NCBI GenBank assembly: GCA_019638795.1
Contig: JAHBTB010000010.1
Coordinates: 29,026 to 93,025 of the forward strand
Source: Fimbriimonadaceae bacterium
GTDB lineage: Bacteria; Armatimonadota; Fimbriimonadia; Fimbriimonadales; Fimbriimonadaceae
Direction of reading: 5' to 3'
Length of the DNA stretch: 64,000 nt
Numbering within the stretch: position 1 is the stretch's first letter; every line of letters begins with the position of its first letter. The notes beneath the pieces were generated by a model that saw nothing but the letters and a program-made list of their open reading frames with translations, made no database searches and had not been told where the DNA came from. Shown here piece by piece: positions 8,522 to 18,694 of this stretch. Made by a program: the position numbers and the translations under genes.

Positions 8522-9541
8522 ATGACACGGGTCCGCTCACTTGCAATGGCTTCGGCCTTGGCGTTTCTCGGCTTTACCGTCGCCACGTCATACGCGACCG
8601 GCCAAGAGCAGGAGAAGAAGGCCGAGGAAGTCTATAAGAACATCAAGACCTTCAAGGGTCAGCCCGCCAGCGCGATCATGCCCGCGATGCATGCGATGAG
8701 CCAGGCGTTGGGCACCGACTGCGCCCACTGCCACGAGGGCCAGGACTTCGCCAAGGACGACCTTCAGCCGAAAGACACCGCACGCGAAATGGTGGAGCTC
8801 ACCAAGGAGCTGAACGACAAGTACTTCAACGGTCGGCCCGAGGTGACGTGCTTCACCTGCCACCATGGCCAGGGGCACCCCGACGGCACCGCGAGCCCCT
8901 TCCCGGTCGCGCCGCGCCTACGAGGTGCCGGTAGCAGCGCCGAGCCAGTCCTTACCGCGTTTGTCGAGGCGACCAAGAAGCCGTCGGGGACCACCCAACT
9001 CAAGTTTGTCGGGACGACAGAAGGGGACGGAGAATCCCACGAGGTGACGACTTACCAGGCATCAGACGGCCGGTTCTATGAGTCCGAAAAAGGTGGGTAT
9101 ACGATTGGATACGACCTCAAGGACGCCTGGTTCGACGCCGGTACGGGCCGCTCTGTGGTCCCGCCACCCGACAGCGACGCCTTAGTCCGCTTTGGCCGCA
9201 CCTTCTGGTCTGGTCTGCCGTCGCTCGAGAAAGCCACGTCCGGCACCGAGACGGTGGACGGAAAACCGGCAAAAGTCGTCCGGGCGACGGTCGGTGCGAC
9301 CCCGGTAAAGCTGTTCTTCGACCCGACGACAAAACTCTTGTTCCGTGTCGTGTACTTCGACCGTTCGATCGTCGGCCCAATGAACGACATCTACGAGTAC
9401 GGTGATTACAAAGCGGTCGGCGGGACGATGGTGCCCATGACGATGTCGCACTGGGAGTCTGCGACGAAGAAGGTCTCGCGCAAGTACACGTCGGTCACTG
9501 TCGAGTCGTCGGTGGACGCGAAACAGTACTCGGTGAAGTGA
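8522..9541 (+). CDS. Secreted diheme c-type cytochrome with a LolA-like C-terminal domain
   Basis: The 339-residue protein has a signal peptide (about 1-27). A cytochrome domain follows with two CxxCH heme sites, C67-C70-H71 and C110-C113-H114, in a KNIKTFKGQPASAIMPAMHAM context like the photosynthetic reaction centre cytochrome c family seen in non-phototrophs. From about residue 145 there is a beta-rich domain (LKFVGTTEGDGESHEVTTY, LFFDPTTKLLFRVVYF) resembling outer-membrane lipoprotein-sorting or DUF domains of secreted cytochromes. It is probably periplasmic and transfers electrons, partner unknown. It faces the rRNA terminator. Confidence 0.8.
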   Translation: MTRVRSLAMASALAFLGFTVATSYATGQEQEKKAEEVYKNIKTFKGQPASAIMPAMHAMSQALGTDCAHCHEGQDFAKDDLQPKDTAREMVELTKELNDKYFNGRPEVTCFTCHHGQGHPDGTASPFPVAPRLRGAGSSAEPVLTAFVEATKKPSGTTQLKFVGTTEGDGESHEVTTYQASDGRFYESEKGGYTIGYDLKDAWFDAGTGRSVVPPPDSDALVRFGRTFWSGLPSLEKATSGTETVDGKPAKVVRATVGATPVKLFFDPTTKLLFRVVYFDRSIVGPMNDIYEYGDYKAVGGTMVPMTMSHWESATKKVSRKYTSVTVESSVDAKQYSVK

Positions 9542-9547
9542 CGGGAC

Positions 9548-9584
9548 AAAAAAAGAGCACCCAGCCGTTAGACTGGGTGCTCTT
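9548..9584 (-). terminator. Intrinsic terminator of the 16S rRNA unit
   Basis: A perfect 12-bp stem, AAGAGCACCCAG (9553-9564) with CTGGGTGCTCTT (9573-9584), has an 8-base loop. On the minus strand the stem is followed by an uninterrupted T-tract (complement of 9548-9554). It ends the transcript arriving from the 16S gene and may also stop readthrough from the cytochrome gene. Confidence 0.9.
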
Positions 9585-9590
9585 CACACT

Positions 9591-9619
9591 TTGAAAGCTC
9601 CATGCTTCAGTGACACGCG
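9591..9619 (-). ncRNA. 16S pre-rRNA trailer, 3' half of the processing stem
   Basis: The 13-base TTGAAAGCTCCAT at 9591-9603 and GTGACAC at 9610-9616 are exact inverted complements of 11332-11344 and 11317-11323 in the leader, 1.7 kb away. Together they form the long helix that brackets 16S for RNase III-type processing. Confidence 0.75.
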
Positions 9620-9670
9620 ACCGACCTGAGTATGTTGGAGTTCCCCGGTGGGGTTCCAAGTTCTTACTCT

Positions 9671-11183
<1,513 letters not shown>

Positions 11184-11375
11184 ATTTGCGATCCCGTTTC
11201 CGGGTTCGTGTTCTTTTTTGAGTTGACCTCTACTTGTGAATTTGGGTTCACGAGCTTTTGGTTCTAGTTTCCTTTGTCACTTCGCATTGCTGCGTCGAGC
11301 CAAAGGCTGTTGCGCTGTGTCACTTTCTGCTATGGAGCTTTCAATGTGCGGCCTCCGGGTCACCCCGAGGGCAAG
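11184..11375 (-). ncRNA. 16S rRNA leader with 5' half of the processing stem
   Basis: This roughly 190-base transcribed leader runs from the predicted start near 11373 to the mature 16S. It contains ATGGAGCTTTCAA (11332-11344) and GTGTCAC (11317-11323), which pair with the trailer at 9591-9616. I see no protein gene here; a plus-strand frame across this region is a shadow. Confidence 0.75.
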
Positions 11376-11379
11376 GGAA

Positions 11380-11409
11380 ATTATAGGCAGGCACCACGGG
11401 CCCCGTCAA
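11380..11409 (-). promoter_or_regulatory. 16S rRNA promoter
   Basis: On the minus strand, TTGACG (11409-11404) and TATAAT (11385-11380) are separated by 18 bases. This is a near-consensus housekeeping sigma promoter placed about 200 bases before mature 16S, just downstream of the rhomboid gene. Confidence 0.85.
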
Positions 11410-11499
11410 GGGGTCCCGGTCAGTTTTTCTCTTTCCGGGTCCATTTCCGTGGATAACACCGTCTGGAAAGATGTATTGGCCGTTCCCGCCCCAGGTTCC

Positions 11500-12684
11500 C
11501 TAGGGGCTTTGCCTGATCTCTCGGACGGCCTGCGCCGCCGGCCCGGCGAAGGGACCCATCGGCCACCTCCGCACCACCTCCTCATAGAGGCGCGCCGCGT
11601 CCTCAGACCGCCGCGACCGCCGTTGCTTGAGCTTGGCCAGGCGGAACGTGGCGACTTCCAGGTCGGCGTCGGTGGCGTGCCGCCACTGGCGGACGGCAAG
11701 GTAGACCGTCTCCAAATGGTTGCTCACGCCCTTGGCTTCCAGCGAGGCCGCGGCGCCCATGATCGGCCCGGCCGGGAGGACCACCGGGCTCGTGCAAAGG
11801 GCGGCAAGGGTCCCGGCCAAGGCTTCGGGGTCCTCTTCGTCGACCAACTCCGGCAAGAGGCCCAAGAAATGCGCCAAGCATTCCTTGGACACCTGGCGAC
11901 GTTGCAGGCTCTGCCACATCCACGAATGAGCCAGGTATGTGTCGTGCGGCGATCCCTCCGCTAAGTCGCGAAGCTCCCACGGTGCCAAGAGCCTGATGTC
12001 CTTCGACTCCGCCCAAGTGCTCTTGGACGTGCTCGTCTGGGAACTGTCCCTGCGCTGGCGGAGGACGGCCACGGTCAAGAAGCCCACGACCGCGCCTCCC
12101 ACATGGGCCCAGTGGGCGACGCCCCCGCTTGCCCCGCCCAACGACATGAGGCTGCCCAAGAGGAAGTCGACCCCCAGGTAGTAGAGACCCACCAACCACA
12201 GGGAGGCTTCGTAGATCCCGTACCACCACCAACTGAAGAAGTAGACGACGTCGATCTTCGCGTACGGAAACATCCAGAGGCCTGCACCAAGGACGCCCAT
12301 GATCGCCCCGCTTGCCCCCAGGCTGGGAACGCTCCTCGCTCCCTCGCCCAACGCCCACTGGAACAGGTCTCCCGCGACCCCGGAGAGGAGGTAGACCGGC
12401 AGAAACCGATACCACTTCAGCCGTCCTTCGACGGCGAACCCGAACAAGTAGAGGAACCACATGTTCCCCGCCAAGTGGAAGAAGTCGGCGTGCAGGAACA
12501 TCGAACTGAGAAAGGTGAGGGGGCTGGCGTTCTGGACGGTCAGTCCGCCTTCCCGCAGCGCGCTGTCCCGGATCTCCCCGCCTTCGCTGGTAGCCAGGAA
12601 CATGACGACGTTGAGCCCGATGAGCGTGCACGTCGCCCACGGTATGGACTCGGGAGGGTTCTTCGACCGAATCGGCAGGATCAT
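11500..12684 (-). CDS. Rhomboid-family intramembrane serine protease with a long C-terminal extension
   Basis: The 394-residue protein has an N-terminal six-to-seven-helix rhomboid core. HxxxN occurs in FFHLAGNMWFL, the catalytic serine is in GASGAIMG (Ser125), and the catalytic histidine is in HWAHVGG (His194, with His191). Rhomboids cut transmembrane helices within the bilayer. After about residue 215 there is a soluble helical region of about 180 residues (SLQRRQVSKECLAHFLG, AARLYEEVVRRWP), possibly TPR-like. I chose ATG 12684 because the frame extension begins with TTG and adds a non-family N-terminus. Its stop lies 91 bases upstream of the rRNA promoter. Confidence 0.88.
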   Translation of the reverse strand: MILPIRSKNPPESIPWATCTLIGLNVVMFLATSEGGEIRDSALREGGLTVQNASPLTFLSSMFLHADFFHLAGNMWFLYLFGFAVEGRLKWYRFLPVYLLSGVAGDLFQWALGEGARSVPSLGASGAIMGVLGAGLWMFPYAKIDVVYFFSWWWYGIYEASLWLVGLYYLGVDFLLGSLMSLGGASGGVAHWAHVGGAVVGFLTVAVLRQRRDSSQTSTSKSTWAESKDIRLLAPWELRDLAEGSPHDTYLAHSWMWQSLQRRQVSKECLAHFLGLLPELVDEEDPEALAGTLAALCTSPVVLPAGPIMGAAASLEAKGVSNHLETVYLAVRQWRHATDADLEVATFRLAKLKQRRSRRSEDAARLYEEVVRRWPMGPFAGPAAQAVREIRQSP

Positions 12685-12729
12685 CGCCGCATCTGCATGA
12701 TGCGACAATGCGAAGCCTAAGGGCGACGG

Positions 12730-13263
12730 TCAGGCGGTCAAGTCAAGCGGTCCGGCGGGTGGGGCCGACACCAGACCCGCCACCCGCTCCTGCCATTCGT
12801 GGAGAGATTCAACCCGGGCAGGGTTCAGGCCGCCTGAGGCCACTTGGTCGAGGAACCCCCGCAGCCCCGCCACCTGTTGCCGGACGTCCGCCAGCCAGGC
12901 GCGGCTCGCCGCGACCGGAGCGCCCCCTCCATAGACAAGGCGGGGACGGACGTCACCGGCCAAGGGCCGTTCCTCGCCGACACGCGTGTGCTCGACCAAG
13001 TCGGCCATGACCGCCGAGGCTCCCTCGAAAAGGCGCTGGTCAGCGACCGGAGGCCGGTGGTTCGCCCGGTTCGCCTCGACGCCTGCGGCCACCGACTTGA
13101 GCAGGTCCACCACTTGGCCCAAGACACCTTCGACGACCCGCGCGGTCGCGTCGACCGTCGCGGCCCTTCCTTCGGAGGGCGTCGGGTTCACAGGCACCGT
13201 CCGGCGAACGGCGGGGTCGTGACCGTTCGTCCGCTGGCCATAAAGCCCGGTGAGAATCTGCAT
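12730..13263 (-). CDS. Hypothetical helical protein
   Basis: I do not recognise this 177-residue product. It is predicted to be mostly helical (VVEGVLGQVVDLLKSVAAGVEANR, SRAWLADVRQQVAGLRGFLDQVA), with no signal peptide or membrane segment. The minus frame is preferred over the overlapping plus-strand frame because it has a sensible start (ATG 13263, MQILTGLYG), follows the direction of its neighbours, and lacks the Arg/His/Asp-rich composition of the shadow frames. It lies between the GT39 gene and the rhomboid gene, both on the same strand. Confidence 0.5.
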   Translation of the reverse strand: MQILTGLYGQRTNGHDPAVRRTVPVNPTPSEGRAATVDATARVVEGVLGQVVDLLKSVAAGVEANRANHRPPVADQRLFEGASAVMADLVEHTRVGEERPLAGDVRPRLVYGGGAPVAASRAWLADVRQQVAGLRGFLDQVASGGLNPARVESLHEWQERVAGLVSAPPAGPLDLTA

Positions 13264-13398
13264 CGTGCCTCTAGGGTCAGACGTCGCCAGGTCCGCCGCG
13301 TTCCCCGCAAGGGGACGTGTCTTATGCGGTCCGGGCCTCAGGATGTCGTCAAACCTCCGTCCTGAAGGTGCGGCACAAACCGTGCCAATTACCGGGGT

Positions 13399-14970
13399 TC
13401 AGCGGAAGAGCCGGGCCTGGGCCCAAAAATCGGGGACGCTCGACTTAAGGCCCCGGACGATATAGATCGGAGCGTGGGCCTCCTCGGTGACGGCAAGCCT
13501 CTCGTCCAACCGCCCGACCAAGGCGACCGATTTGAACTGGGCGAGGAGCGTTGGCGGCATGTCGCCGACCACGACCGCTGTCTGGCCGTCCCAGTCCTTG
13601 GTCCCCCACATCCAATAGTTGTTGTGGCGACCGACCACCCGGTCACGGACGGAGCCCGTCGCGAACCTTTGCACGGCGGCGGCCTCGCCATAGTTCGCCG
13701 CGATGACGACGGCCCTTCGCCGGTCTGCCTCGGGCAGGCTGCCCCATGTGGCTTCGACGGCCCGGGCCATGTTCCGCCAGCCGAACATGTCCGCGAACCC
13801 ATAGATGGGGCTCTGTCCGCTCTTCTCGCTCGCGGGGGTCGCGACCGGCTTCAGCGCGTAGACCTCGGCCAGCTTCTGCACGGGCAGCAGGGGCAGGGTG
13901 AGGACGGCCATCGCCGGCAATGTCGCCGCATAAGCCCCGCTATAGGCCTTGGCCAGGCCAGGGCGCTTGGCCAACCAGCGTTCCACCGCGACCACCCCGG
14001 GGGCGAGGACAAAGACGTATGCCGGGGTGAGATAGTTTTCCCGGCTCCTCCCGTTCAGCAGAAGGACGGCCAAGACGGTCAAGAACACCAGAGTCGTCCC
14101 CCGCCATTTGGGTTCGCGGAGCCCCACCACCGCCCCGACGACCCAGAACGGCACAGCGAGAGGGTTGAAGACAAAGACTTCCCGGGCCAGAAACATCCAC
14201 GGTTCGATCGGGGTGAGCTTGGTGTCGTTGGCGTTCCGTGCGAACTCAAGGGTAGGGAACCCGTTCTGGACCTGCCAGATGATGAACGGGCTGGCGACAA
14301 GGAGCGCGGTGACGAGCGCAGCCCATGGCCACGGGGACCGCAGGTCCTTGCGCCGGTCTGTCGCGACCACCGCGACGGCGAGGCCCGCCATCAACCACAG
14401 GACGCTTAATTTGTTGAGCAGTCCGAGCCCGAGCAGCCCGCCCAACAGCAACCAGAGGGCCGGCGAGGGCTTTTTCGTGAGCTTGGCAAAGACCAAGGCC
14501 GTCAGCGCCCACAGGAGGACGTCGACCCCGTTCATCGAATAGAGGTGCGTGACCACCAGGACGGTCGGGGCCGCGGCGACGGCGAGGCCCGCCATTCCCT
14601 GCGCCCACGCCTTGCCGCCGTGCTCACGGGCGACCAGGCCCGCCACCCAAACGGAAAGGAAGCCCGCCACCACCCCGATCGATCGGACGGCGACCAACGA
14701 GTCGCCGAAGAAGTCGGTCACAAGGCGGAGGAGCCCCACACACAGGGGGGGGTGGTCGACGTAACCCCACGCAAGGTGCTTGGCGCAAGCCAGGTAGTAC
14801 AGCTCGTCGCGGAAGTAGCCGTACTGGCTGATGCAGACGATGTGCAGGACCGCGACGGCCACGGAGGCCAGTGCGAGAGGGAGGACGGCGACGGCCGGTT
14901 TGGCGACCGTGGCACGGGAGCCGGTCACCACCGCGCTCCGCGTGCGGTCTATCGTCTGCGACAGTCCCAT
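13399..14970 (-). CDS. GT39-family membrane glycosyltransferase (ArnT/PMT-like)
   Basis: This 523-residue polytopic protein has about 11-12 membrane segments. The first periplasmic loop holds YFRDELYYLACAKHLAWGYVDHPPL, with the Asp-Glu pair and the DHPP motif typical of GT39 enzymes that use polyprenyl-phosphate sugars. A soluble domain of about 120 residues ends the protein. It likely transfers a sugar from a lipid carrier to lipid A, a glycolipid or a protein on the outer face of the inner membrane. GAAGG lies 4-8 bases before the ATG. It is divergent from the glycolipid operon at 15.1 kb, which may share its acceptor. Confidence 0.85.
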   Translation of the reverse strand: MGLSQTIDRTRSAVVTGSRATVAKPAVAVLPLALASVAVAVLHIVCISQYGYFRDELYYLACAKHLAWGYVDHPPLCVGLLRLVTDFFGDSLVAVRSIGVVAGFLSVWVAGLVAREHGGKAWAQGMAGLAVAAAPTVLVVTHLYSMNGVDVLLWALTALVFAKLTKKPSPALWLLLGGLLGLGLLNKLSVLWLMAGLAVAVVATDRRKDLRSPWPWAALVTALLVASPFIIWQVQNGFPTLEFARNANDTKLTPIEPWMFLAREVFVFNPLAVPFWVVGAVVGLREPKWRGTTLVFLTVLAVLLLNGRSRENYLTPAYVFVLAPGVVAVERWLAKRPGLAKAYSGAYAATLPAMAVLTLPLLPVQKLAEVYALKPVATPASEKSGQSPIYGFADMFGWRNMARAVEATWGSLPEADRRRAVVIAANYGEAAAVQRFATGSVRDRVVGRHNNYWMWGTKDWDGQTAVVVGDMPPTLLAQFKSVALVGRLDERLAVTEEAHAPIYIVRGLKSSVPDFWAQARLFR

Positions 14971-15093
14971 GCCTTCCTTGCCTTCAAAACCGTAGACGTC
15001 CTAGCCGTGGGAAACGCGCCGGAACCCCGTCGGAAGGATCGCGTACAATGTGGTGGACGTCGTTTCCCCCGTGTCCAAACCCCCACGTCCAGC

Positions 15094-15906
15094 ATGAGCG
15101 TCTCGCCATCCCACGTCCGCGCGGCCTTTGTCTCTGATATCCATCTGGGCAGCCACGGTTGCAAGAGCGCGCGAGTCCAGGACTTTCTGCGCAGCTACAG
15201 CTACGAGCGGTTGTACCTCGTCGGTGACCTCATCGACGGCTGGGTGGGCAAACAGGACAAGAAGTGGAAGCAGGAGCACACTGACGTCATCCGCACCATC
15301 CTCGGGGCGGCCAAACGGGGCTGCCAGATCTTCTACACCCCGGGTAACCACGACGACTTTGTCCGTCGCTTGAACGGGGGCGAACTCGGCAACGTGGTCA
15401 TCGACCACTCGTTCATCCACACCACCGCCGACGGCAAGTCGTTCCTCGTCGTCCATGGCGACCTCTTCGACGCAAGTGTCACCAAGTACCGGCCCCTCGC
15501 CTACATCGGGGCCTACATGAACGAGTACCTGGCCGTCATCAACACCGCCGTCAACAAGAACCGCGAGGCTAAGGGCAAACGCCCTCTCGACATGGCCGCG
15601 TCGGTCAAGAAGGGTGTCAAGTCGTTCATCGCCAAGAAGTCCGACTACGAAGGCCAGATCATCGCGTTTGCCCGGGAAGGCGGGTTCGACGGGGTGATCT
15701 GCGGACATGTCCACCGGCCACGTATCTCGGTCGAGCCCGACGGGTTCGTCTATGTCAACACGGGCGACTGGGTCGAACACTCGACCGGAGTCGTCGAGCA
15801 TGACGACGGCCGCCTGGAGTTAGTCTGGTGGACAGACCCCGACGAACAGGCTGACGAGGCTCTCGCCGCCCCGTTGTTCAAACGCTTCCGGACGGGGATC
15901 AAGTGA
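15094..15906 (+). CDS. Calcineurin-like phosphoesterase of the LpxH (UDP-2,3-diacylglucosamine diphosphatase) type
   Basis: The 270-residue protein contains the metallophosphoesterase motifs in order: SDIHLG (Asp15, His17), VGDLIDGW (Asp45), GNHDD (84-88), VHGD (120-123) and GHVHRP (204-209). LpxH-type enzymes cut UDP-2,3-diacylglucosamine to lipid X in lipid A synthesis; this longer variant is common in phyla with poorly studied outer membranes. I chose ATG 15094 because the 183-codon upstream frame is antisense to the GT39 gene. A -10-like TACAAT lies about 40 bases upstream. The next genes encode a membrane protein and a glycolipid glycosyltransferase. Confidence 0.8.
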   Translation: MSVSPSHVRAAFVSDIHLGSHGCKSARVQDFLRSYSYERLYLVGDLIDGWVGKQDKKWKQEHTDVIRTILGAAKRGCQIFYTPGNHDDFVRRLNGGELGNVVIDHSFIHTTADGKSFLVVHGDLFDASVTKYRPLAYIGAYMNEYLAVINTAVNKNREAKGKRPLDMAASVKKGVKSFIAKKSDYEGQIIAFAREGGFDGVICGHVHRPRISVEPDGFVYVNTGDWVEHSTGVVEHDDGRLELVWWTDPDEQADEALAAPLFKRFRTGIK

Positions 15907-15910
15907 CGAA

Positions 15911-16759
15911 ATGGTGTGGCTTCGGATCCTCGAACTCTTGGGCATCCGGTTCGTCTACCGGCTGACCGGCGGGGACATCTCGGGGCAACTCCTCCCCACC
16001 GCCTCGCGTGCGGCGGAGACGCCCGGCTGGAGCAAGTCCGACCTTGATGAACTCTTCGAAGGCGCCCGGTACTTTGGTATCGCCAATTTTGTCCGACTGA
16101 TCTTGCACTTGCCCGTGTTGGTGTTCTTGGCCCAAAACCAGGCCCGGGGATTCCTCACCGTCTTCTCGGTGATCGTCGCGTTCCATGTCCTCTGCGTGGT
16201 GCTGGAGGTTTACAAGTCGGGAGTCGCCCGGCGGATCACCCCGGACGAGACCGCCGTCTCGCACTCCGAGCACTCCGTGCTGACCGTCGGCGAAGCCCTC
16301 CCCTGGGGCAACTGGTTCTGGAAGAACCGCAAGTGGGAGACCGAGACGCTCTACCACTGGCTCGGTATGGGCTGGTTCCAAGAGGTCGTGACGACGTACG
16401 TCGAGATCACCCGCCTCAAGCGGGTCGAGCGGAAATCCGGCGAAAAAGTCGAGTACCTGGGCAAGCAGTCACCTGCCGACCTCGCACGGTTTGAGGCCGG
16501 CACCCGCCTGGGTGAGCTCGCCCACTGGGTCTTTGCCGTCCTTGACCTCGGCCCTGTCGTGGTCTGCGCCCTGCACTTCAAGACCGAATGGCCGTGGATG
16601 GTCTACCTTGGGTTCCTTCTCTGGGGCGACAGTTGGCTGGCCCTGCTACAACGGTTCCACCGGCTACGCGTCACCGGTCTCCTTGAACGCTACCGGGCAA
16701 GGGAACAACGAAAGCTGCAAAAAAAAACTGAGCGGACCGGAGCGGCCAGCCTGAGATGA
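15911..16759 (+). CDS. Uncharacterised membrane protein of the glycolipid operon
   Basis: The 282-residue protein has about four hydrophobic segments (near 55-75, 78-100, 203-222 and 228-245) separated by charged stretches. A conserved-looking segment, GEALPWGNWFWKNRKWETETLYHWLG, occurs in the middle. The C-terminus is strongly basic. I do not recognise the family. It lies 4 bases after the LpxH-like gene and overlaps the next gene by ATGA, so it is probably a membrane partner of glycolipid synthesis. Confidence 0.7.
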   Translation: MVWLRILELLGIRFVYRLTGGDISGQLLPTASRAAETPGWSKSDLDELFEGARYFGIANFVRLILHLPVLVFLAQNQARGFLTVFSVIVAFHVLCVVLEVYKSGVARRITPDETAVSHSEHSVLTVGEALPWGNWFWKNRKWETETLYHWLGMGWFQEVVTTYVEITRLKRVERKSGEKVEYLGKQSPADLARFEAGTRLGELAHWVFAVLDLGPVVVCALHFKTEWPWMVYLGFLLWGDSWLALLQRFHRLRVTGLLERYRAREQRKLQKKTERTGAASLR

Positions 16760-17838
16760 TGGCCCCCCGCCTCCTGGTGCTGTCCGCTTCGACGGGAAAC
16801 GGCCATCTCAGCGCGGCAGACGCGATCGTTGCCGAAGCTCGGGGCCGAGGTCTCCACGCCGACCATGTCGACACCCTCGATTTCACGCCGAAGGGCTTCC
16901 AATCGTGGTACCGGGGAGGCTATGAGACCCTGGTGCGCCGCCGGCCAGAGGCGTGGGGCCACCTCTACCGGACCTCCGACCGACCCCTGTTCAACTACTG
17001 GTTCCAAACCCGACTGGACTCGACGATGTGCCGCGGCCTGAGGAGGCTGTTGACCGACCAGGCGCCGGACTGGGTGGTCTGCACCCACTCTCTACCCCAG
17101 CCCACCCTGGCCACCCTGCGCCGGCAGTTCCGCTACCGCACCGCCGTCGTCGTCACCGACCTCTACCCCCACCGGATGTGGCTCCGGGGCCGCCCCGACT
17201 GGTACTTCGTCCCCCAGGAATGGACCCGCGATATCCTGGAGCGCCGTGCCCCATGGTCCAAGGGGAAGGTCACCGTGTCCGGCATGCCGGTGTCCAAGCT
17301 GTTCAGACGCACCAAGGCCGCGCCGGAGGCACCGGTCACCGTCCTCATGACAAGCGGCGGTATCGGCGGCGGGCCACTCCTAGCGGCCACCCAGGCGGTG
17401 GCCCAGACCGGCGTCCGGCTCCTTGTCGTCACCGGCCGCAACGAGGCGCTCCGGCAGGCGGCGAGTGCCGCATTTGCCGCTGACCCCCATGTCGAGGTCT
17501 TCGGACACGTCGACCAGGCCGCGATGGCGGGGCTGATGGAGCAAAGCCACTTGATCGTCGCCAAACCGGGGGGCCTGACGACCTTTGAGAGCCTGGCGAT
17601 GGAGCTCCCGTTCGTCGTCTACCGGCCGTTCCTTATCCCGGGCCAAGAAGAGGGCAACGCTGATTTCCTCGTGAAGTCGGGCGCCGGCGTCATCGTCGAC
17701 GACCCGGACGGACTCGGCAAGGCGGTCGCGGGCCTTGTCTCGGACCCTGGCCGACGTCTGCGCATGGCGGCACAGTCGAAGGCCCAGGCCATGCCCGACG
17801 CGACGGCGAAGATCGTCGACGGACTTGTCAGCCTCTAG
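16756..17838 (+). CDS. MGDG synthase / processive diacylglycerol glycosyltransferase-like GT28 enzyme
   Basis: The 360-residue protein begins LLVLSASTGNGHLSAADAIVAEA, the MGDG synthase N-terminal motif with GNGH. It has YPHRMWLRGRPDWYFVPQEW and a GT-B C-terminal donor site, VAKPGGLTTFESLAMELPFV. Such enzymes add galactose or glucose from a UDP-sugar to diacylglycerol or a related lipid at the membrane surface. It is coupled by ATGA to the membrane protein upstream. Its last base overlaps the stop of the opposing gene, so the two genes converge tail to tail. Confidence 0.85.
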   Translation: MMAPRLLVLSASTGNGHLSAADAIVAEARGRGLHADHVDTLDFTPKGFQSWYRGGYETLVRRRPEAWGHLYRTSDRPLFNYWFQTRLDSTMCRGLRRLLTDQAPDWVVCTHSLPQPTLATLRRQFRYRTAVVVTDLYPHRMWLRGRPDWYFVPQEWTRDILERRAPWSKGKVTVSGMPVSKLFRRTKAAPEAPVTVLMTSGGIGGGPLLAATQAVAQTGVRLLVVTGRNEALRQAASAAFAADPHVEVFGHVDQAAMAGLMEQSHLIVAKPGGLTTFESLAMELPFVVYRPFLIPGQEEGNADFLVKSGAGVIVDDPDGLGKAVAGLVSDPGRRLRMAAQSKAQAMPDATAKIVDGLVSL

Positions 17839-18560
17839 CCGCGCCCGCCGCCCGTCTGGTGGGCGACGCAGATGGCCCGGTACCGCTCCGCGATTTCCGG
17901 CGCGTACTTCTCAAAGAAGTCACTCATGTTCCGTACAAACGGCGCGCTGATCATGAGGAACTCGACCACGGTCATGATCACGGGGAACGGCACCTTCTGG
18001 GCGATCTTGTGGCTGAAACTGTCCACTGCCCAGATCACAATCGGCTGGGTGACGGTGAGAAGGAAGTAGAAGAACAGGGCGTAGCGGAACGACGCCTTAT
18101 GCACGGGCCACAGGTCACGCTCCATGGCCATGAACCGCGTCCCGAAGTTGCCCGGTAGCCAAGCGTACAGCTTACGGTTCTCGTAGGCCCATACCGCCTG
18201 GTAGGCGACCGCGGTTGTGATGTAGCACACGACCGGCATGAGGAGCGCCATGTAAGGTAGGCCGCTCGCAATCTGGATCAGAGACGTCAGGCCGATGCCG
18301 ACGAGGTTCGACGGCCCGCTCAGATAGAAGGTGCCGAGCAAGCGTCCGCGAAAGAGGTCCTCTAGGTCGCTGTGGTCGCCCTCGTGCAACAACCGCTGGC
18401 GGTTGGCCATCGCCAGCTTGAAGGCGCCCATGTCCTCCTTCATCTGGCGGACGTGATAGGCAGGGTTGAGCATCTCCCCAAGGCGGCGAAGGGATTTCAT
18501 CGCGGCACCCTCCCGATTGACGGGGGTCACATCCGCATTTGTCGCCGCGTCTTGCTCCAT
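17835..18560 (-). CDS. Hypothetical multi-pass membrane protein
   Basis: The 241-residue protein has four hydrophobic stretches, such as GLPYMALLMPVVCYITTAVAYQ and FRYALFFYFLLTVTQPIVIW. A soluble N-terminus contains AMKSLRRLGEMLNPAYHVRQMKEDMG. I do not recognise it. ATG 18560 is preferred to GTG 18581 because GGAGGG lies upstream of the ATG and inside the longer frame. It converges on the GT28 gene with a 4-base overlap, and diverges from the E1 operon. Confidence 0.65.
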   Translation of the reverse strand: MEQDAATNADVTPVNREGAAMKSLRRLGEMLNPAYHVRQMKEDMGAFKLAMANRQRLLHEGDHSDLEDLFRGRLLGTFYLSGPSNLVGIGLTSLIQIASGLPYMALLMPVVCYITTAVAYQAVWAYENRKLYAWLPGNFGTRFMAMERDLWPVHKASFRYALFFYFLLTVTQPIVIWAVDSFSHKIAQKVPFPVIMTVVEFLMISAPFVRNMSDFFEKYAPEIAERYRAICVAHQTGGGRG

Positions 18561-18682
18561 GAACGCCTTGCCCTCCACCACGTGTCGACAGCCCGTGTCT
18601 TATTGTCGGCGAGGGGCCATCTTACCTCTCCTCCTGACTACGCCTGTCCCGCCGCGAGGCTTCAGGCGACCCCGGCCAAGGG

Positions 18683-18688
18683 TATTGT
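18683..18688 (+). promoter_or_regulatory. -10-like TATTGT, 6 bases before the E1 alpha GTG
   Basis: TATTGT followed by 6 bases and GTG at 18695. No Shine-Dalgarno sequence lies in between, so the transcript may be leaderless. Confidence 0.45.
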
Positions 18689-18694
18689 TACCCA

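Noticed and set aside
13264..13398. Small hairpins (for example CCCC-GCAA-GGGG) in the gap before the GT39 gene stop, considered as a riboswitch
   Set aside because: I tried to fit the cyclic di-GMP class I pattern and found no matching core. No gene with a suitable start follows.
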